NCBI GenBank assembly: GCA_022818135.1 | Contig: JAFMSR010000010.1 | Coordinates: 14,750,316-14,814,315, forward strand | Source of the DNA: Saxidomus purpurata | Lineage: Eukaryota > Mollusca > Bivalvia > Venerida > Veneridae | Direction of reading: 5' to 3' | Length of the DNA: 64,000 bases | The notes under the pieces: generated by a model | What the model saw: only the letters and a program-made list of their open reading frames with translations | Database searches by the model: none | Told to the model about the DNA's origin: nothing | Translations under genes and position numbers: made by a program | Shown here: positions 44,601 to 54,345 of the stretch, one piece after another | How the letters are laid out: each line of letters begins with the position of its first letter | Position numbering within the stretch: position 1 is the first letter of the stretch

Positions 44601-47499
44601 CGTAAAGTACAGGTATGTATATTCAATGATCTCCAATGCAAACCATTTCTCTACAACCAATTAACAACTTCACCTCAGGAACTAGCAGCTTAAAGGCAAA
44701 TTTATTATTTATCCATACCTAAGTTCTGAGACCAAAAATAGTATCATCCGAAGCATTCTATACCGAGCTAACATATTCTCAGCTAATTTACAACATATTA
44801 TGCAGAAAAACTTCTTTTTGTAGAAGTAATAGCCTTGGCATCTCAGTTTTGAGGTCTGCTGTCCGTTCCAAGCTGGGGTTTATGATTTAAAACTAATTGA
44901 TTTAAACAGTTTTAAAATGAAGCAAAATATTTTTCCTGTAACGTTTTTAAGTTTGATTTCTATTAGAGGCCAAAATATTTGGTTGAAAGTAATAAACAAG
45001 GAATTACCTGTCATTCCTCTTAAACAGACTGCCCTCCTGGCTTCTTGCTAACTGTCATAACTGCTTACTTTTTTGCAAATAATGTCCAAAAAATGTCCAT
45101 CTGAGATCAAAAACCCTGGCAAACAAAAACAAAGTTAGTTGAATTACAAAATGTGAAGGCAAGAACACATTAAAACTTTTCTCAGAACTGGGAGTCTGCA
45201 GAACGATAAAATACTGTAACTTGGGTAATATTCACAATATTTTAAATTTCGCTTTTTTTGTGAATTTCCAACTTCACTAGTTTAAAATCCCACAAAAGAT
45301 TCTTTTCACATAGATTTACTATTAGACAATTCTCCTTTCACGAATTCAAAATTCTCTAATAAGCCCGTCTGCTCACATATTGCAAAATTTTTGTCACACA
45401 AAACTACCCGATTTACAGTGTACTTAGCAAAATATTAACTCTAACCTTGCTGGCAGTAAATGCTTCTGTCTTTGTGACCTGTGCAGATCATGATCTGCCT
45501 ACAAAATCTCTCCAGTCTGATCATGATCTGCACTGATGGCTATACTATCAGTTAACTTTTACAGAGCACCCCTATGAACAGATAATGATACTGTCCAAAT
45601 AGTAAGATGGGCAAGTCCATTACAGAAATTTAGCAGGAATGAGTGTTAAAGTAAAATCAAATTTTAGACAATAGACAAAAAGGATGAAAAATATTTTTTT
45701 TGAAAAATAAGTGTTTTTGAAGCATCATTAATTTAATGTGGCCTAAACTACTCTCAGAATTTTGCTTTCACCATCTGAGCAACAATTTTTTTTTTTCAAA
45801 GAGAAATATTTATCTGTATGAACTTTATAGGAAGCTTACTTATTTATTACCACAATATATATTCATTGGGAACAATTATTCCACAGTAATAAAACCAGGC
45901 CCATGTTCGTCATCCAGACAAAGTCCATTTAAAAAAACTACAACTTTACGTCATAAACAACGAGTCGGTCACGTATACTGGAAACAGCTAATAAAACTTA
46001 TGATAACCTATCACAGGGCTTAACGCTATTGTAAAATCTATAGGAGATCAATTCTTTCCTGACAGATGCCGAGGGTTACAAGCAATATAATGGTAGAAAT
46101 AAACTGAAATCAACGCAAAATAAAACGTCTAAAAGTAACATTCAACAATAATAGTCTGTCAGATGATTTGATTCCTTCCCTACACTTACAAAGAAAATAT
46201 ACTTGAAATTGTCACTAAAGGTTATTGGTCTATTAGATACCGCCCGGAATCCAATATTACGGGTCCCGCTGTAATAAACTCTAGCGGGAAAACCATTAGG
46301 TTTACATGGAATAAGTCTTTGGTTTCCGGAGTAGGATTGCTGATCTAAATTGTTCATGACATGAATTAAAATTCTATCTTTAGCATAAAATAACACTTAC
46401 ATACGCATAACGGAACAAAAGCATCGATGTCTATGTTCTGTAATGAATCGATTACGCCCAAACGTTTCAGTATCTGACGTTTCAAGTCATGTATGGACTA
46501 AATTATGGATACTTTAAAATATTATGCTGACAAAATTTTTATGACTGATATTGAATTTATGTAGCGAAACATCATCAATATTTCAGGAATACAGTACGAA
46601 ATGTAAATTTGGCAGTGTAAAATTGACATTAAATTCAAATTCTCTTTTGAAGTTCTAAGTAATGGGAAAATGTTCTGGAAAACATTTAAAAAACATTTAT
46701 TCATATGTGTAACATTCAACTTCTATTTGATTTCTTAAATGCTTTCAAATTATGTACATGTCTTATGGCAATGGATGGAAATTATGACTGTGTGTCCATG
46801 CACACCATGAAACAAAACAAATTGTGAAAACTGAATTTAAATTTCAATAATTTATCATAATACAAAAAGTAATAGCAAATTTTCGCAAACTGTAAAATAT
46901 ACATTTTAGCAAAAATGAACTGACTTCTAGGTACTATTCCCTTGAATATATGCATTAAAAGTTTTATAATTTTCTTTTTAATCCTAAGGAAGCAGTGTTT
47001 TACTGCAGGCAAAAAGAGCTAGAGTACAGATTTAAATTTCATCTACTGCAAAGTTTGCAAAAGCAGAATTCTGTAACAGTAAATCTTTGTGAAAAAAATC
47101 TTTTGCAAGATGTTTAAATTAGGAAACTTGTGAAAATAGAAAAAATTAAAGCATCACAAGTATTACCAAATTTACAGTTCCATCTGTATACTGTGGATTT
47201 ACTGAAATGTCCCCATACAGGCCATAGTCTCCATAGCACAGTGGCAGCCTGTTTACTTCAGGATCACAGAGTCCAGGGTGCAATGCTCACCAGTTCCATG
47301 GTGGTAGTGTCTGTAGGCGAGACATTTAATTCCTCATTGCCTTTCTCTCCGAGGTGAATCCCATCTTAAATGAGTGTTAAGAGTGAGTAATCTAAGTTGT
47401 CAAAACTTGTTCAAGAATAAGTGAAAAACTGCAATAAAATATAAATGTACCTGTATCTGACTGGAACTCATCTACTGAACTGATTTTTCTTGAGTTGCC
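32436..47499 (-). CDS. Ankyrin-repeat protein gene (3' part)
   Basis: Six minus-strand exons join in phase: 47450-47499 (49 nt used, to 47498), 45069-45100, 37904-37919, 36914-37168, 36785-36809 and 32436-32625. The C-terminal half contains a clear ankyrin repeat: DTPLHIACNHR, then (after a repeat expansion) FVFISLLQQYAD, then a second helix pair ANSAVDTAREHGKPSTVKLL. The tail ends KRPVVNRDE and stop. TPLHxA is the ankyrin hallmark. The upstream part, including SSVDEFQSD and GHFLDIICKK, matches no family I can name. The protein was probably a cytosolic binding protein; partner and pathway are unknown. The four exons at 50.3-53.2 kb may be its 5' part, but the junction at 50337/47499 does not keep phase with what I can see. 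Confidence 0.55.
33245..34250. mobile_element. Insertion in the minisatellite, G-rich
   Basis: The array breaks at ATGAAATGACTG (about 33228) and resumes at ATGAAATGGCTG (about 34254), so ATGAAATG may be a target duplication. The insert ends in a hairpin GACGCCGCGA-TCC-CTCGCGGCGTC and carries long G runs (33577-33614, 33931-33975). No transposase ORF. Confidence 0.45.
33928..33978 (+). repeat. Poly-G tracts with G-quadruplex potential
   Basis: Five G runs of 3-14 bases in about 50 bp, interrupted by single T, C or TA. The exact lengths are probably unreliable in the assembly. Confidence 0.85.
35427..36300. mobile_element. pogo/Tigger-like non-autonomous element
   Basis: The right end on the minus strand reads CAGTCGACTCTCGTTATCTC next to TA. 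The left end is TA then GAGTCCAAACCCGTTTTCTC. The phrase GGTTATCTCGATTTTTCG recurs at both ends, forming long loose inverted repeats. This fits the TA-inserting Tc1/mariner pogo branch (inference). An internal block (36026-36120) has two ~63-bp units with CCCAGTAAACCAACCC and is GC-richer than its surroundings. No transposase frame. Confidence 0.55.
36785..36809 (-). CDS. Ankyrin gene, 25-nt micro-exon
   Basis: The acceptor is GTAAATTCAG and the donor AGATAG/GTAAAG. Two bases, then LLQQYAD, then two bases. It completes ...FVFIS-LLQQYAD-R-GHQ across three exons, which is what an ankyrin repeat requires (LLxxxAD), and the phases match on both sides. Confidence 0.6.
36914..37168 (-). CDS. Ankyrin gene, exon with coding minisatellite
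   Basis: 255 nt: two bases, 84 codons, one base. The acceptor is CTTTATATAAG and the donor ATTT/GTAAGC. It opens TPLHIACNHRSPSM, the ankyrin signature. Then follow about 11 hexapeptides such as SSPSMV and MPSPSMV, and the exon closes SMFVFI. The repeat part (36929-37137) is an 18-bp minisatellite in frame. Leaving it out gives TPLHIACNHRSPSMFVFI, an ankyrin repeat of normal spacing, so the expansion interrupts the fold at the helix 1-2 region. A stop downstream of the donor supports splicing there. Confidence 0.65.
36929..37137 (-). repeat. 18-bp minisatellite within a coding exon
   Basis: On the plus strand the unit is GAGGGAGATGACACCATA, with variants (GATGGCATAATA and others). About 11-12 units, a multiple of three in length, so the frame stays open. 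Confidence 0.9.
37240..37482 (-). mobile_element. tRNA-derived SINE
   Basis: On the minus strand an A-box-like TTGGTAGAGCACAAG is followed 26 bases later by GGGTTCGATTCCC, a perfect B box. The flanks GTCCGGT and GGGCTGAC form a poor acceptor stem, and a 180-bp unrelated tail follows. It lies in an intron of the ankyrin gene. Confidence 0.65.
37904..37919 (-). CDS. Ankyrin gene, possible 16-nt micro-exon
   Basis: The acceptor is GCACATTTCCGTAG and the donor AGTG/GTGAGG. It encodes FYLNS plus one base, converting the phase-0 end of 45069-45100 into the phase 1 needed by the DTPLH exon. Fit and splice signals are good, but 16 nt is too short to be convincing alone. Confidence 0.35.
38011..39408 (+). 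mobile_element. Helentron-like element, 166-bp core repeat
   Basis: The 5' end is ACAAGAG, hairpin CTGTC-CGAAA-GACAG, then GCTCGACT. The 3' end is AGTCGAGCTAAAAA, so GCTCGACT/AGTCGAGC is the subterminal inverted repeat. The core units are spaced exactly 166 bp (AATGCTACAT at 38464, 38630 and 38796). An AAC microsatellite (37997-38016) abuts the 5' end. A diverged relative of the right part lies at 48950-49165. Non-coding. Confidence 0.8.
39409..39944 (-). other. Ankyrin gene intron, no feature seen
   Basis: Plain AT-rich sequence between the 166-bp-repeat element and a MITE. Confidence 0.35.
39945..40155 (+). mobile_element. TTAA-MITE copy
   Basis: TCACCCTGATGGTAGCAAG (left TIR), CAGTGTAGATCATGATCAGCC and AAGATGGACAAGTCCATTTTAG are present. 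The second hairpin arm is damaged (GATAAAGATCTTCGAT) and the terminal TTAA are lost. Confidence 0.65.
40945..41990 (+). mobile_element. Helentron-like element, 146-bp core repeat, copy 2
   Basis: Same ends as the copy at 23324: ATCACTAAATGTGATTAATA on the left and CGTTTTTGGGGTATAATAAG on the right. About five core units with CACTTCCTCTCA, then the GACC-type microsatellite near 41905. A G17 run (about 41600-41617) interrupts one unit. Confidence 0.8.
41600..41617 (+). repeat. Poly-G run
   Basis: About 17 G inside a core repeat that elsewhere reads AAAGGGCAATAACTC, so the run probably grew from the GGG of that phrase. Confidence 0.9.
41991..45068 (-). other. Ankyrin gene intron
   Basis: AT-rich. 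The 133-codon minus ORF at 42477-42878 has no splice or family support. At 44682-44696 LLVPE could form a 15-nt exon (donor GAG/GTGAAG) or run to a stop, but nothing requires it. B-box-like GGGTTCAAATTC near 44447 is SINE debris. Confidence 0.35.
45069..45100 (-). CDS. Ankyrin gene, internal exon
   Basis: 32 nt. The acceptor is TTTTTGATCTCAG and the donor AAAAAA/GTAAGC, both good. Two bases, then GHFLDIICKK. It takes the one base left by 47450-47498 and ends in phase 0. Confidence 0.5.
45435..45649 (+). mobile_element. TTAA-MITE, full-length copy (215 bp)
   Basis: TTAA at both ends. Left TTAACTCTAACCTTGCTGG; right TTTAGCAGGAATGAGTGTTAA, whose complement matches the left end loosely. The inner hairpin is GTGCAGATCATGATCTG / CTGATCATGATCTGCAC, the cleanest pairing in the window. 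Confidence 0.8.
47225..47370 (+). mobile_element. tRNA-derived SINE (SINE-B), decayed
   Basis: The A box ATAGCACAGTGG is intact. CAGGATCACAGAGTCCAGGG then a worn B box (GGTGCAATGC) and CACCAGT follow, as in the copies at 54.2 and 62.1 kb. Confidence 0.55.
47450..47499 (-). CDS. Ankyrin gene, internal exon
   Basis: The acceptor is GCTTTTGTTTTCAG and the donor GATACAG/GTACAT, both strong. The 49-nt exon reads GNSRKISSVDEFQSDT plus one base in phase 0, a protein-like serine/acidic stretch. The other two frames hit stops inside it. It lies beside, not inside, any repeat. Confidence 0.55.
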
Positions 47500-47544
47500 C
47501 TGAAAACAAAAGCAATATATTAACAGTAAGTATACACATTCACA

Positions 47545-47640
47545 GCTGAAGGTTCTGCCTTTGTCACCTGTCTTGACTGTAGACTATGATCACCTTGCTG
47601 TCTGCTCTGTGTGACAAACATTTCGTGATTTGAGTCTTCT
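47545..47640 (+). mobile_element. TTAA-MITE, decayed
   Basis: GGTTCTGCCTTTGTCACCTG then GACTATGATCACC is recognisable as the left third of the MITE, heavily mutated. Confidence 0.35.
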
Positions 47641-48286
47641 TCGTGATTTTAACTTGCGGAAGGAGAATTCTCTAATAGTTAATCTGTATGTGAAATGAAT
47701 CTTTCACGAGATTTTTAAATTAGCAGTGGGAAATTCGCAAAAGTAGTGAAAATCAAATCATCATTTTTTGTAATCTGTTTCTAAATTAATTGTGATCAAG
47801 TCCAAATATATACAGTCAGATAGGGTAAGTGTGCCCACTGTCCCAAGTATGCACATACTGACTTTCATGCACTACGACATCAACTATTTTACTGCATGTT
47901 TTCAGTGACTGACAAATTTTCAGCTTTTAAAAACACATTAAGTCTGAATATTGCAAAACTTCCATTTTGTTTAATATTATCACACTGTATATCTAAATCA
48001 AATATGACTGTAAAAGCATTAAATTTGCAGTAAAATTAAAAATTCATTTACCAGAAAACAAATATTGAATGAGAAGACCTAAACTTGTGTATGTTCTGTT
48101 GATATTATGCCAGCGGACAAGTCTAGCAAACATTTTTATTGACAACTATTATTTATGTCATGTGAACACTCACCAGGTTTCAAAATGACAGCTTTTCAGA
48201 GATTTTTATGAAAGAAAATGCAAAAAGGTTGCAACAAATCCGTTTCTGAGGGGGTTACACATATTGTGGAAAGTAAACATCTTTGT

Positions 48287-48477
48287 TTAATCGAAACTGT
48301 CATTCAGAATTACTCGGTGAATATGTTATGCGCGAACACCTTCCCCACACCACTGACAAAATAACAGATTTTGTCTTTGGGATTCATGCCCACTTCAACA
48401 ACAGTGTTTCAGTCAGATTACCTAACTCTCACTTCTCTGAAGAACCAGTACTAGACCCTTATCCATTTTCTCAATAA
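48287..48477 (+). pseudogene. Unrecognised coding-like fragment
   Basis: An open frame to TAA reads ELLGEYVMREHLPHTTDKIT, then FVFGIHAHFNNSVSVR and EEPVLDPYPFSQ. Composition looks coding. There is no start codon in a good context and a stop just upstream. It is probably a fragment of a mobile-element or captured gene, lying antisense in the ankyrin/upstream gene region. Confidence 0.3.
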
Positions 48478-48949
48478 GAAACTACTGACAGATATGGTCA
48501 GTATCAGGGCTAGGGCCCATAACCCTCAATCTATGAGAGGCTTTAATCATGTCAAATCTGTGACCCGTGACTTAATAAATGGAAGCTGTCTCCCTAATAT
48601 TATATTGAAATGATAGATGTATTAAGTTTAATATCACATCGTGTGATTTTTTATTCTGATGTATTACAGTTTCCTTCACATAATAATCTCTACTGCCATC
48701 ATACTATATTCCTTTGGGTACAACTACTTTACACAAGTAAGTTTAATAATGTAAGGGAGAGAACCACACATCTGTAACTAGGTAACAATGTTTTTCACAC
48801 AGAAATACCTTTTACAATGTAAGCAAAATTGAATAACCCTGTGTCAAATGTGCTGAAAATGAATACTTTATAAGTTTCAAATACAAAGACCTAAACTGTT
48901 AATGGGAAGAACCTTTTTCTAAAATTTGTCAAGTTTTCAACAAACAAAA

Positions 48950-49165
48950 CACAGAAGAGGATTTTTAAAGTTTTTCGTACATAGCGTGGAATTCATTGAA
49001 AACAACCCAGGAAACATCCCTGTAAAGTCTGGTTGAATTTGGCTCAGTGGTTTTGGAGGAGATGATTTTTTAAACAAAATGTTGACAGTAAACGACTGAC
49101 GACAACTAACAGAGGGGAATCTTAAAAGCTTACCTTGACACTTCGTGCCCAGTGGGCTAAAAGTC
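48950..49165 (+). repeat. Decayed relative of the 166-bp-repeat element
   Basis: GAGGATTTTTAAAGTTTTTC, GTTTTGGAGGAGATGATTTTT and AAAAGCTTACCTTGACACTT parallel the right part of 38800-39110. Both ends are lost. Confidence 0.5.
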
Positions 49166-49408
49166 TATACATAAGGGGAATGTGGCGTTTATCACTATCC
49201 TGAATCCTTCTTCAGGAAAAATGGATGAGGTTTTGCAAAGCATTTAACAAAATCTAATGCTGCAAAACTTGATACATAAGCAGAGCCATCATTTATACCA
49301 TTTTCTCCTTTTTGATTGAAGGACATTTACCAGCACAAAATAAAATGATTTTAGTCACTTTGGAACAAAGCAAAGAACGGAATGCAATGACATTCCATTC
49401 AATGATCT

Positions 49409-49611
49409 AGCCATTACCTTTGGGGCAAGTGATTCTACCGTTGTCATTTGTGCAGATCATGATTATCCTGCACATCCATGCTGTCTGATCATGATCTACA
49501 CTTTTGGCTAATCAGCCAGCAAGTTTTTGACAAGCGTCTTTTTTAACAGTTAAACGTACTGTTGAAACTTAAAGATTGCCACTTTAGAAATTTAGCATGG
49601 TATAGATTTAA
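49409..49611 (+). mobile_element. TTAA-MITE copy
   Basis: Inner arms GTGCAGATCATGATTATCC and TCTGATCATGATCTACAC are present, then TTTAGAAATTTAGCATGG near the right end. Ends worn. Confidence 0.65.
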
Positions 49612-50336
49612 GGGAGGGACTTTTAAGACAAATTACTATTTAAGCACTTATGTCCCATATTTCATAAAGCAGTCTCAGTCATAGAGTATAGTCATTCCTG
49701 GAAAGACTCTGAATTTCAAATTTTCTAATTTCATAATCATCGTTTTCTTTGTGAATTTACATACTTCGTAATTATCAGACAATTTGTATGTATAGTGTGA
49801 ATTTGAAACATGTCAAAAGCATTTTTTTTGGGGGGGGGGGGGGGAAATCATGGTATATGTTGGTATCCTAAAAAAAAGGAATAAATGAACTTTGGTAACA
49901 TTCTGACAAAGTCTCACCAAAATACTTATACCTCACATTCAATTTACAGTATTCTAAACTCAGCCATACTGCATTTGGCCCAACAATCCCAATTATGTCC
50001 CCATATCAAGCGTGTTCAGATAAGATCCAACAAATGTATTTGGATGAGATTATAACACAGTTTTGTCAAACACACCAAGAATTTGTTCTGCTAAAGATAA
50101 TCAGAATTTATACAGTGTATTCTGCACAAATCCTAGTTTAGCCCAGTAACCCCATTTTTGTTAGCCTAAGAACTCTTTAAAACACTGTAAATTGTTACTG
50201 TGAGACATAAGTATTTTGGTGAACTTCAGCGTACCTAGTTTTTATGTTTGACAGGAAACCATCATGTGTGGTTTGAACTTTAGGAAGATTGCATAGCAGA
50301 ATACATTATTAGATAATATTCCATATCCAAACTTAC

Positions 50337-50373
50337 ATTGAGTATATTTCTGTTGGCTCTTCCAAATTTTCAA
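50337..50373 (-). CDS. Upstream minus-strand gene, exon
   Basis: 37 nt. The acceptor is CATATTGTACAG and the donor CTCAAT/GTAAGT (strong). Two bases, then ENLEEPTEIYS, then two bases. It continues the 50441 exon across a 67-bp intron. The next exon in phase was not found: 47450-47499 in the implied phase meets a stop. Confidence 0.45.
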
Positions 50374-53218
50374 CTGTACAATATGTTAATTAAGAGCAAA
50401 TCAAATACTCACTCAAATGAAAATAATTCATTTTATTCACCGCGCTTCCTCTTGTAACATTTGTTCCAAAAAGAAGGTAAAAACCCAGCTTCTTCAGCTA
50501 ACACCGAAAAAAGAAGCATTTAAAATTTTGGAAGCCAGTACTACCTAAGAGTTCTGACGATGGCCCTACAAATGTACCAGTGTAACATTCTAACCACGTT
50601 TGCTAAAATTTCACCAAGTAGAGCATGATAAGTATTTAAAACATTTGATTTCAAATGAAAGTGACTGACTGACTGAATTGATGACAAGTGGATGTGTCTG
50701 ATTGGGTAGACAAATAAATGACTTGATTGTTTGAATACAATTGCTTAATCATTATAATGACTGAACATTTTCAGCAAGCACAAAGTCATTTGAACCCCAT
50801 TGAATATGAATTTGCAAAAATAAATACATCTCTCAATGAAAACAGACATTAACTGGGTTCATTGGGTCGAAACAATATGAGTACGAATTAAACCATTTTA
50901 TACATTTTATAACATTAATATATAAAATAAAACATGACAGCTACAAAGTTGTATGTAATATTGTAAAACAGTGAGTTAGAAATAATGTATAACAATCCTG
51001 ATGTTTCTAACATTCTTCTTTCGAACCTTTTTCACGGAATCACAAATTAAATGTGCGTTCTGTTGTCATCTGGGTGCGCTCGATTTGAGTATTTCGGTAG
51101 AGGCGTCTACTCAATGCAAGCAAGAAAGAACAACTCTTTTTGTTTGAAAAAACAGCATGAAATCTTGTGATTTATTGCTATGTCTATGAAAAATATTCTA
51201 AATTGATTTTTCAGCAGATATTATGATTTTATTACCGATTTCGAAGTAAATGTCAGGTAGTATTGACGTACCACTTCCGTGCGTATATCACCGGTGATGA
51301 CAAAATCAAGTGCGCCATAACAAAGCGGAGAGAGGAACTGACTTGCTCAAAATTTTATTGTGATGGTTGCTTATATCTTTTGCTTGACAGCCAGTGGAGG
51401 GGTTCCAGTATTTGCACGTAATAAAAATGGATTGAAACCCGTACGTTGATCGCTTTATATTTCATAAACTGTAAAGAAATCGGCAATAATTGTCGAAAAT
51501 GGTGTAAAAGTTTAGATCAACACGTCGAATTAGTCCTATCAACAACAGAATATTTCTTTTTCCCCGGTTTGTGTTTTACTGTTTATCCATTCTATACTGT
51601 TCTATTGTAAATAGATTGAATGGAGCATAGCGACAAAAGACTATTTTTTCATAGAACAAGTACGGATCAACACTTGACATCAGGCAGTAGTAAGCTGCAT
51701 TAAATTTGTCATTGAATGAAAACACCTTTTTCTATGTTACAGACCACATGCATTCAAACTGACATAATGAAGTACTGATTTAAACAAAGAACACGTTCAC
51801 AGTCATTCGATGAAATTTAGAATGATGGTAAAGCAGAAATCTGGTGATTTCATTTGATTACAAATAAAGCTGCCCACTATCACCTGTACAACAAGCTACA
51901 TACATGTATCTAGGTATTGAACTATCTTCAAATCTCTCATAGACACAACATATGAATAAAATTACCAGCAAAGCTAGCCAAAACCTTGGATTCCTAAAGT
52001 GAAATTTCCACTCAGCAAAACCAGAAAATAAAGCAGCAGCATACAAATCCATCTTCAGACCAACCCTAGAATACAGTTCATCAGTTTGGGACCCTTACCA
52101 TGAGAATGATATTCAGAAACTTAACAACGTTCAAAGAAGAGCTGCACATTTTGAAACCAACTACTCCAATGTGCCTGGAACAGTAACAGACAGCCTTAAC
52201 CTGCTACAGTGGGAATCCCTAGAGAGAAGAAGACAGAACAGCCGTCATCTTTTCTATAAGATCCATTATGGGCTAGTTGAAATAACACCGTCGCAATACA
52301 TATCTCCTTACACTAGACACTCAAGACATTTCCATCATCTAGCTTATCAAATCCAACATACACCTTCAGATTATATGAAGTTCTCATTTTTCCCACGTAC
52401 AATAGTTGAATGGAAATCTCTGTCGGTCTGTGTAGTCAGTGCTGACACTGCTGCTGCATTCAGGGCAGCACTGGCTACATTGCCACACATACCTTAGACA
52501 GTACAGAGCTTTTATCTTTTTGACTGCATTAACATTCTTGTTTTCTTCACCACACATACAAAAAGTCATACAATTGTAGATTTGCACTATTGTAGGTATT
52601 TTAAGCCTGAGCTAGGCTTATTGCACTTTTATTTTATCACATTGCCTAAAACCTTCTGGGTGGACTGAGTAACCTAGGAGATTTGGCAATCTTTTAACTT
52701 TTTCTAACCCCACACGCATGGCCATATTAGTCTGATTGAGTTATGACGGTTAGCCATTATCAAAGATGATGATGAGATAAAGAATAAGATGTACTTGTGG
52801 CTCATCTAGAAGATGTCCTTTTTAGTTTGTCTTCTACCTCTGTTGCCAGTAACTGTCAATGGCTCACCTGGTGGTATGTTCATCTGAAAACACCAAAGAA
52901 TGCTTTATTTGTTATTCAATAAAATTGCAGTATTTCTAAATTTTATAAAACATCTGTTAACCTGTTCTACATTTAATCAGTCCATAGTTTTTGACTATGT
53001 CAGTTACAATGTGAGCAGTTGATAAGATAGTAAAATAAGGTTTTCCTTCTATGACAAATAAAGCTTCCCTCTAAGTATTCCTAATTTACGGTTTTGTCAA
53101 CAGGTAGATAGGTATTGCTTCTGATACCCTTCTGTGTTGTTAAGAATGCACTGCCCTGCCTAAACCTGGCGTCAGGTACTGGTTGTTCCCATGAACAATG
53201 GTTAGGTAATCTGCCAAC
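50337..53218 (-). CDS. Minus-strand gene segment, product unknown
   Basis: Four exons keep phase: 53090-53218, 52838-52883 (or the shorter 52868-52883), 50441-50497 and 50337-50373. The predicted stretch has GRLPNHCSWEQPVPDARF, NTYLPVDKT, NIPPGEPLTVTGN, then a basic patch (FWNKCYKRKR) and an acidic patch (ENLEEPTEIYS). I recognise no domain. Position and strand suggest it is the 5' side of the ankyrin gene, but phase fails at the join, so an exon may be missed or these may be separate genes. A dead retrotransposon lies in its large intron. Confidence 0.4.
50441..50497 (-). CDS. Upstream minus-strand gene, exon
   Basis: 57 nt. The acceptor is TCGGTGTTAG and the donor CGCG/GTGAAT. In the phase set by its neighbours it reads EEAGFLPSFWNKCYKRKR. 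Another frame (LKKLGFYLLFGTNVT) is also open and could run on to a stronger donor (GTGAGT) 28 nt later, so the frame is not certain. Confidence 0.4.
51868..52497 (+). pseudogene. Non-LTR retrotransposon reverse transcriptase, C-terminal fragment
   Basis: One frame carries the C-terminal part typical of CR1/Jockey-like reverse transcriptases: YLGIELSSNLS, then ASQNLGFLK, then RPTLEYSSSVWDPY, VQRRAAHF, LLQWESLERRR and FFPRTIVEWKSL. In-frame stops at 51940-51942 and 52000-52002 break it, and the catalytic palm is absent, so it is 5'-truncated and dead. The 3' tail (to about 52775) ends in ATCAAAGATGATGATGAG, a short 3' repeat often seen in such elements. It lies antisense in an intron of the minus-strand gene. 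Confidence 0.8.
52838..52883 (-). CDS. Upstream minus-strand gene, exon
   Basis: The acceptor is TGGTGTTTTCAG. It reads MNIPPGEPLTVTGNR plus one base to donor AGAG/GTAGAA. A better donor (CCAG/GTGAGC) would cut it to 16 nt in the same phase. Without splicing the frame would stop at 52808-52810, so a terminal exon is also possible. Confidence 0.4.
53090..53218 (-). CDS. Upstream minus-strand gene, exon
   Basis: 129 nt, exactly 43 codons, with an excellent acceptor (CACTTATTTACAG) and donor ACC/GTAAAT. It reads VGRLPNHCSWEQPVPDARF, then RQGSAFLTTQKGIRSNTY and LPVDKT. Composition is strongly protein-like. Reading through the donor gives VN and a stop. The 21-bp array begins 70 bp upstream on the same strand. 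Confidence 0.55.
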
Positions 53219-53289
53219 CTGTAAATAAGTGAAATACCTTTGAAACAGGTAATAAATGCGACAGAATATAAACATAATCACATAATGAT

Positions 53290-53945
53290 ACTCCATAAGA
53301 GTATGACACAGTTACATGATTGTACAACACAGTTACATGATTGTACAACACAGTTACAAGATTGTGCAACACAGTTACACGATTGTACAACACAGTTATA
53401 CGATTGTACAACACAGATACACGATTGTACAACACAGTTACAGTTTTGTACAACACAGTCACACTATTGTATGACACAGTCACACTATTGTATGACACAA
53501 TTACAACATTGTATAACTGAGTTACACTATTGTACAACTGAGTTACACTATTGTACAACTCGGTCACACTATTGCACAACACAGTTACACTATTGTACAA
53601 CACAGTCACACTATTGTACAACATGGTTACATATTTTACAACACAGTCACACTATTGTATGACTCAGTTACACTATTGTACATCACAGTCACACTATTGT
53701 ACAACACAGTTACATATTGTACAACACAGTCATACTATTGTACAACACAGTTACATGATTGTACAACACAGTTACAAGATTGTGCAACACAGTTACACGA
53801 TTGTACAACACAGTTACACTATTGTACAACACGGTTACATTATTGTACAACACGGTTACACTATTGTACAACACAGTTACATTATTGTAAAACTCAGTTA
53901 CACTATTGTACAACTCAGTTACACTATTGTACAACACAGTCATGA
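53290..53945. repeat. 21-bp tandem array (about 31 units)
   Basis: The unit is CACAGTTACACTATTGTACAA with a few variants. As 21 is a multiple of three and no unit frame holds a stop in several readings, ORFs of 80-140 codons appear on both strands (for example YNSVTVL on the minus strand). These are products of the repeat, not genes. Confidence 0.9.
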
Positions 53946-54127
53946 ATTGCTTCATCCAAATTGAAAGATGGAAACATCCATTTAAGAAATTTAACTAGGA
54001 AACCAAAAGTGAATACTTTATGTAATATTTGTCAAAATAAATCATTTATACTAATTTATTTATTCTGGAAACAAGTTCTTACAGCTTAGATTAAACGCTG
54101 AAGACTCTTTCCAGATGAAATCAATCT

Positions 54128-54345
54128 AAAAGAGGGAGAGGCTATGTGGAAATATCTGTCTTGCCTAAGGACACAACTGCCATTGCACTGGTGGGATCAA
54201 ACTCGGAATCCTGAGACGAAAAGTGGAAATATCTGTGTCTTGCCTATGATCAGGACACAACTGCCGTTGCACTGGTGGGGATCAAACCTGGAACCCTCGG
54301 ATCCTGAGGCAGACACACTACCACTGTGCCACTGTGGCCTTACAG
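54128..54345 (-). mobile_element. tRNA-derived SINE (SINE-B), internally duplicated
   Basis: On the minus strand the A box TGGCACAGTGG and B box GGTTTGATCCC are in place, followed by CACCAGTGCAACGGCAGTTG and TAGGCAAGACACAGATATTT. The tail and part of the B-box region are duplicated (54150-54215 against 54230-54300). Confidence 0.7.

Noticed and set aside
51300..51330. Minus-strand start ATGGCGCACTTG with a CpG-richer surround as a gene start
   Set aside because: The frame is short and no next exon in phase was found; CpG enrichment is slight.
53202..53964. ORFs of 80-140 codons on both strands
   Set aside because: They are produced by the 21-bp array, whose length is a multiple of three. 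No start context, no splice logic, and both strands are equally open.
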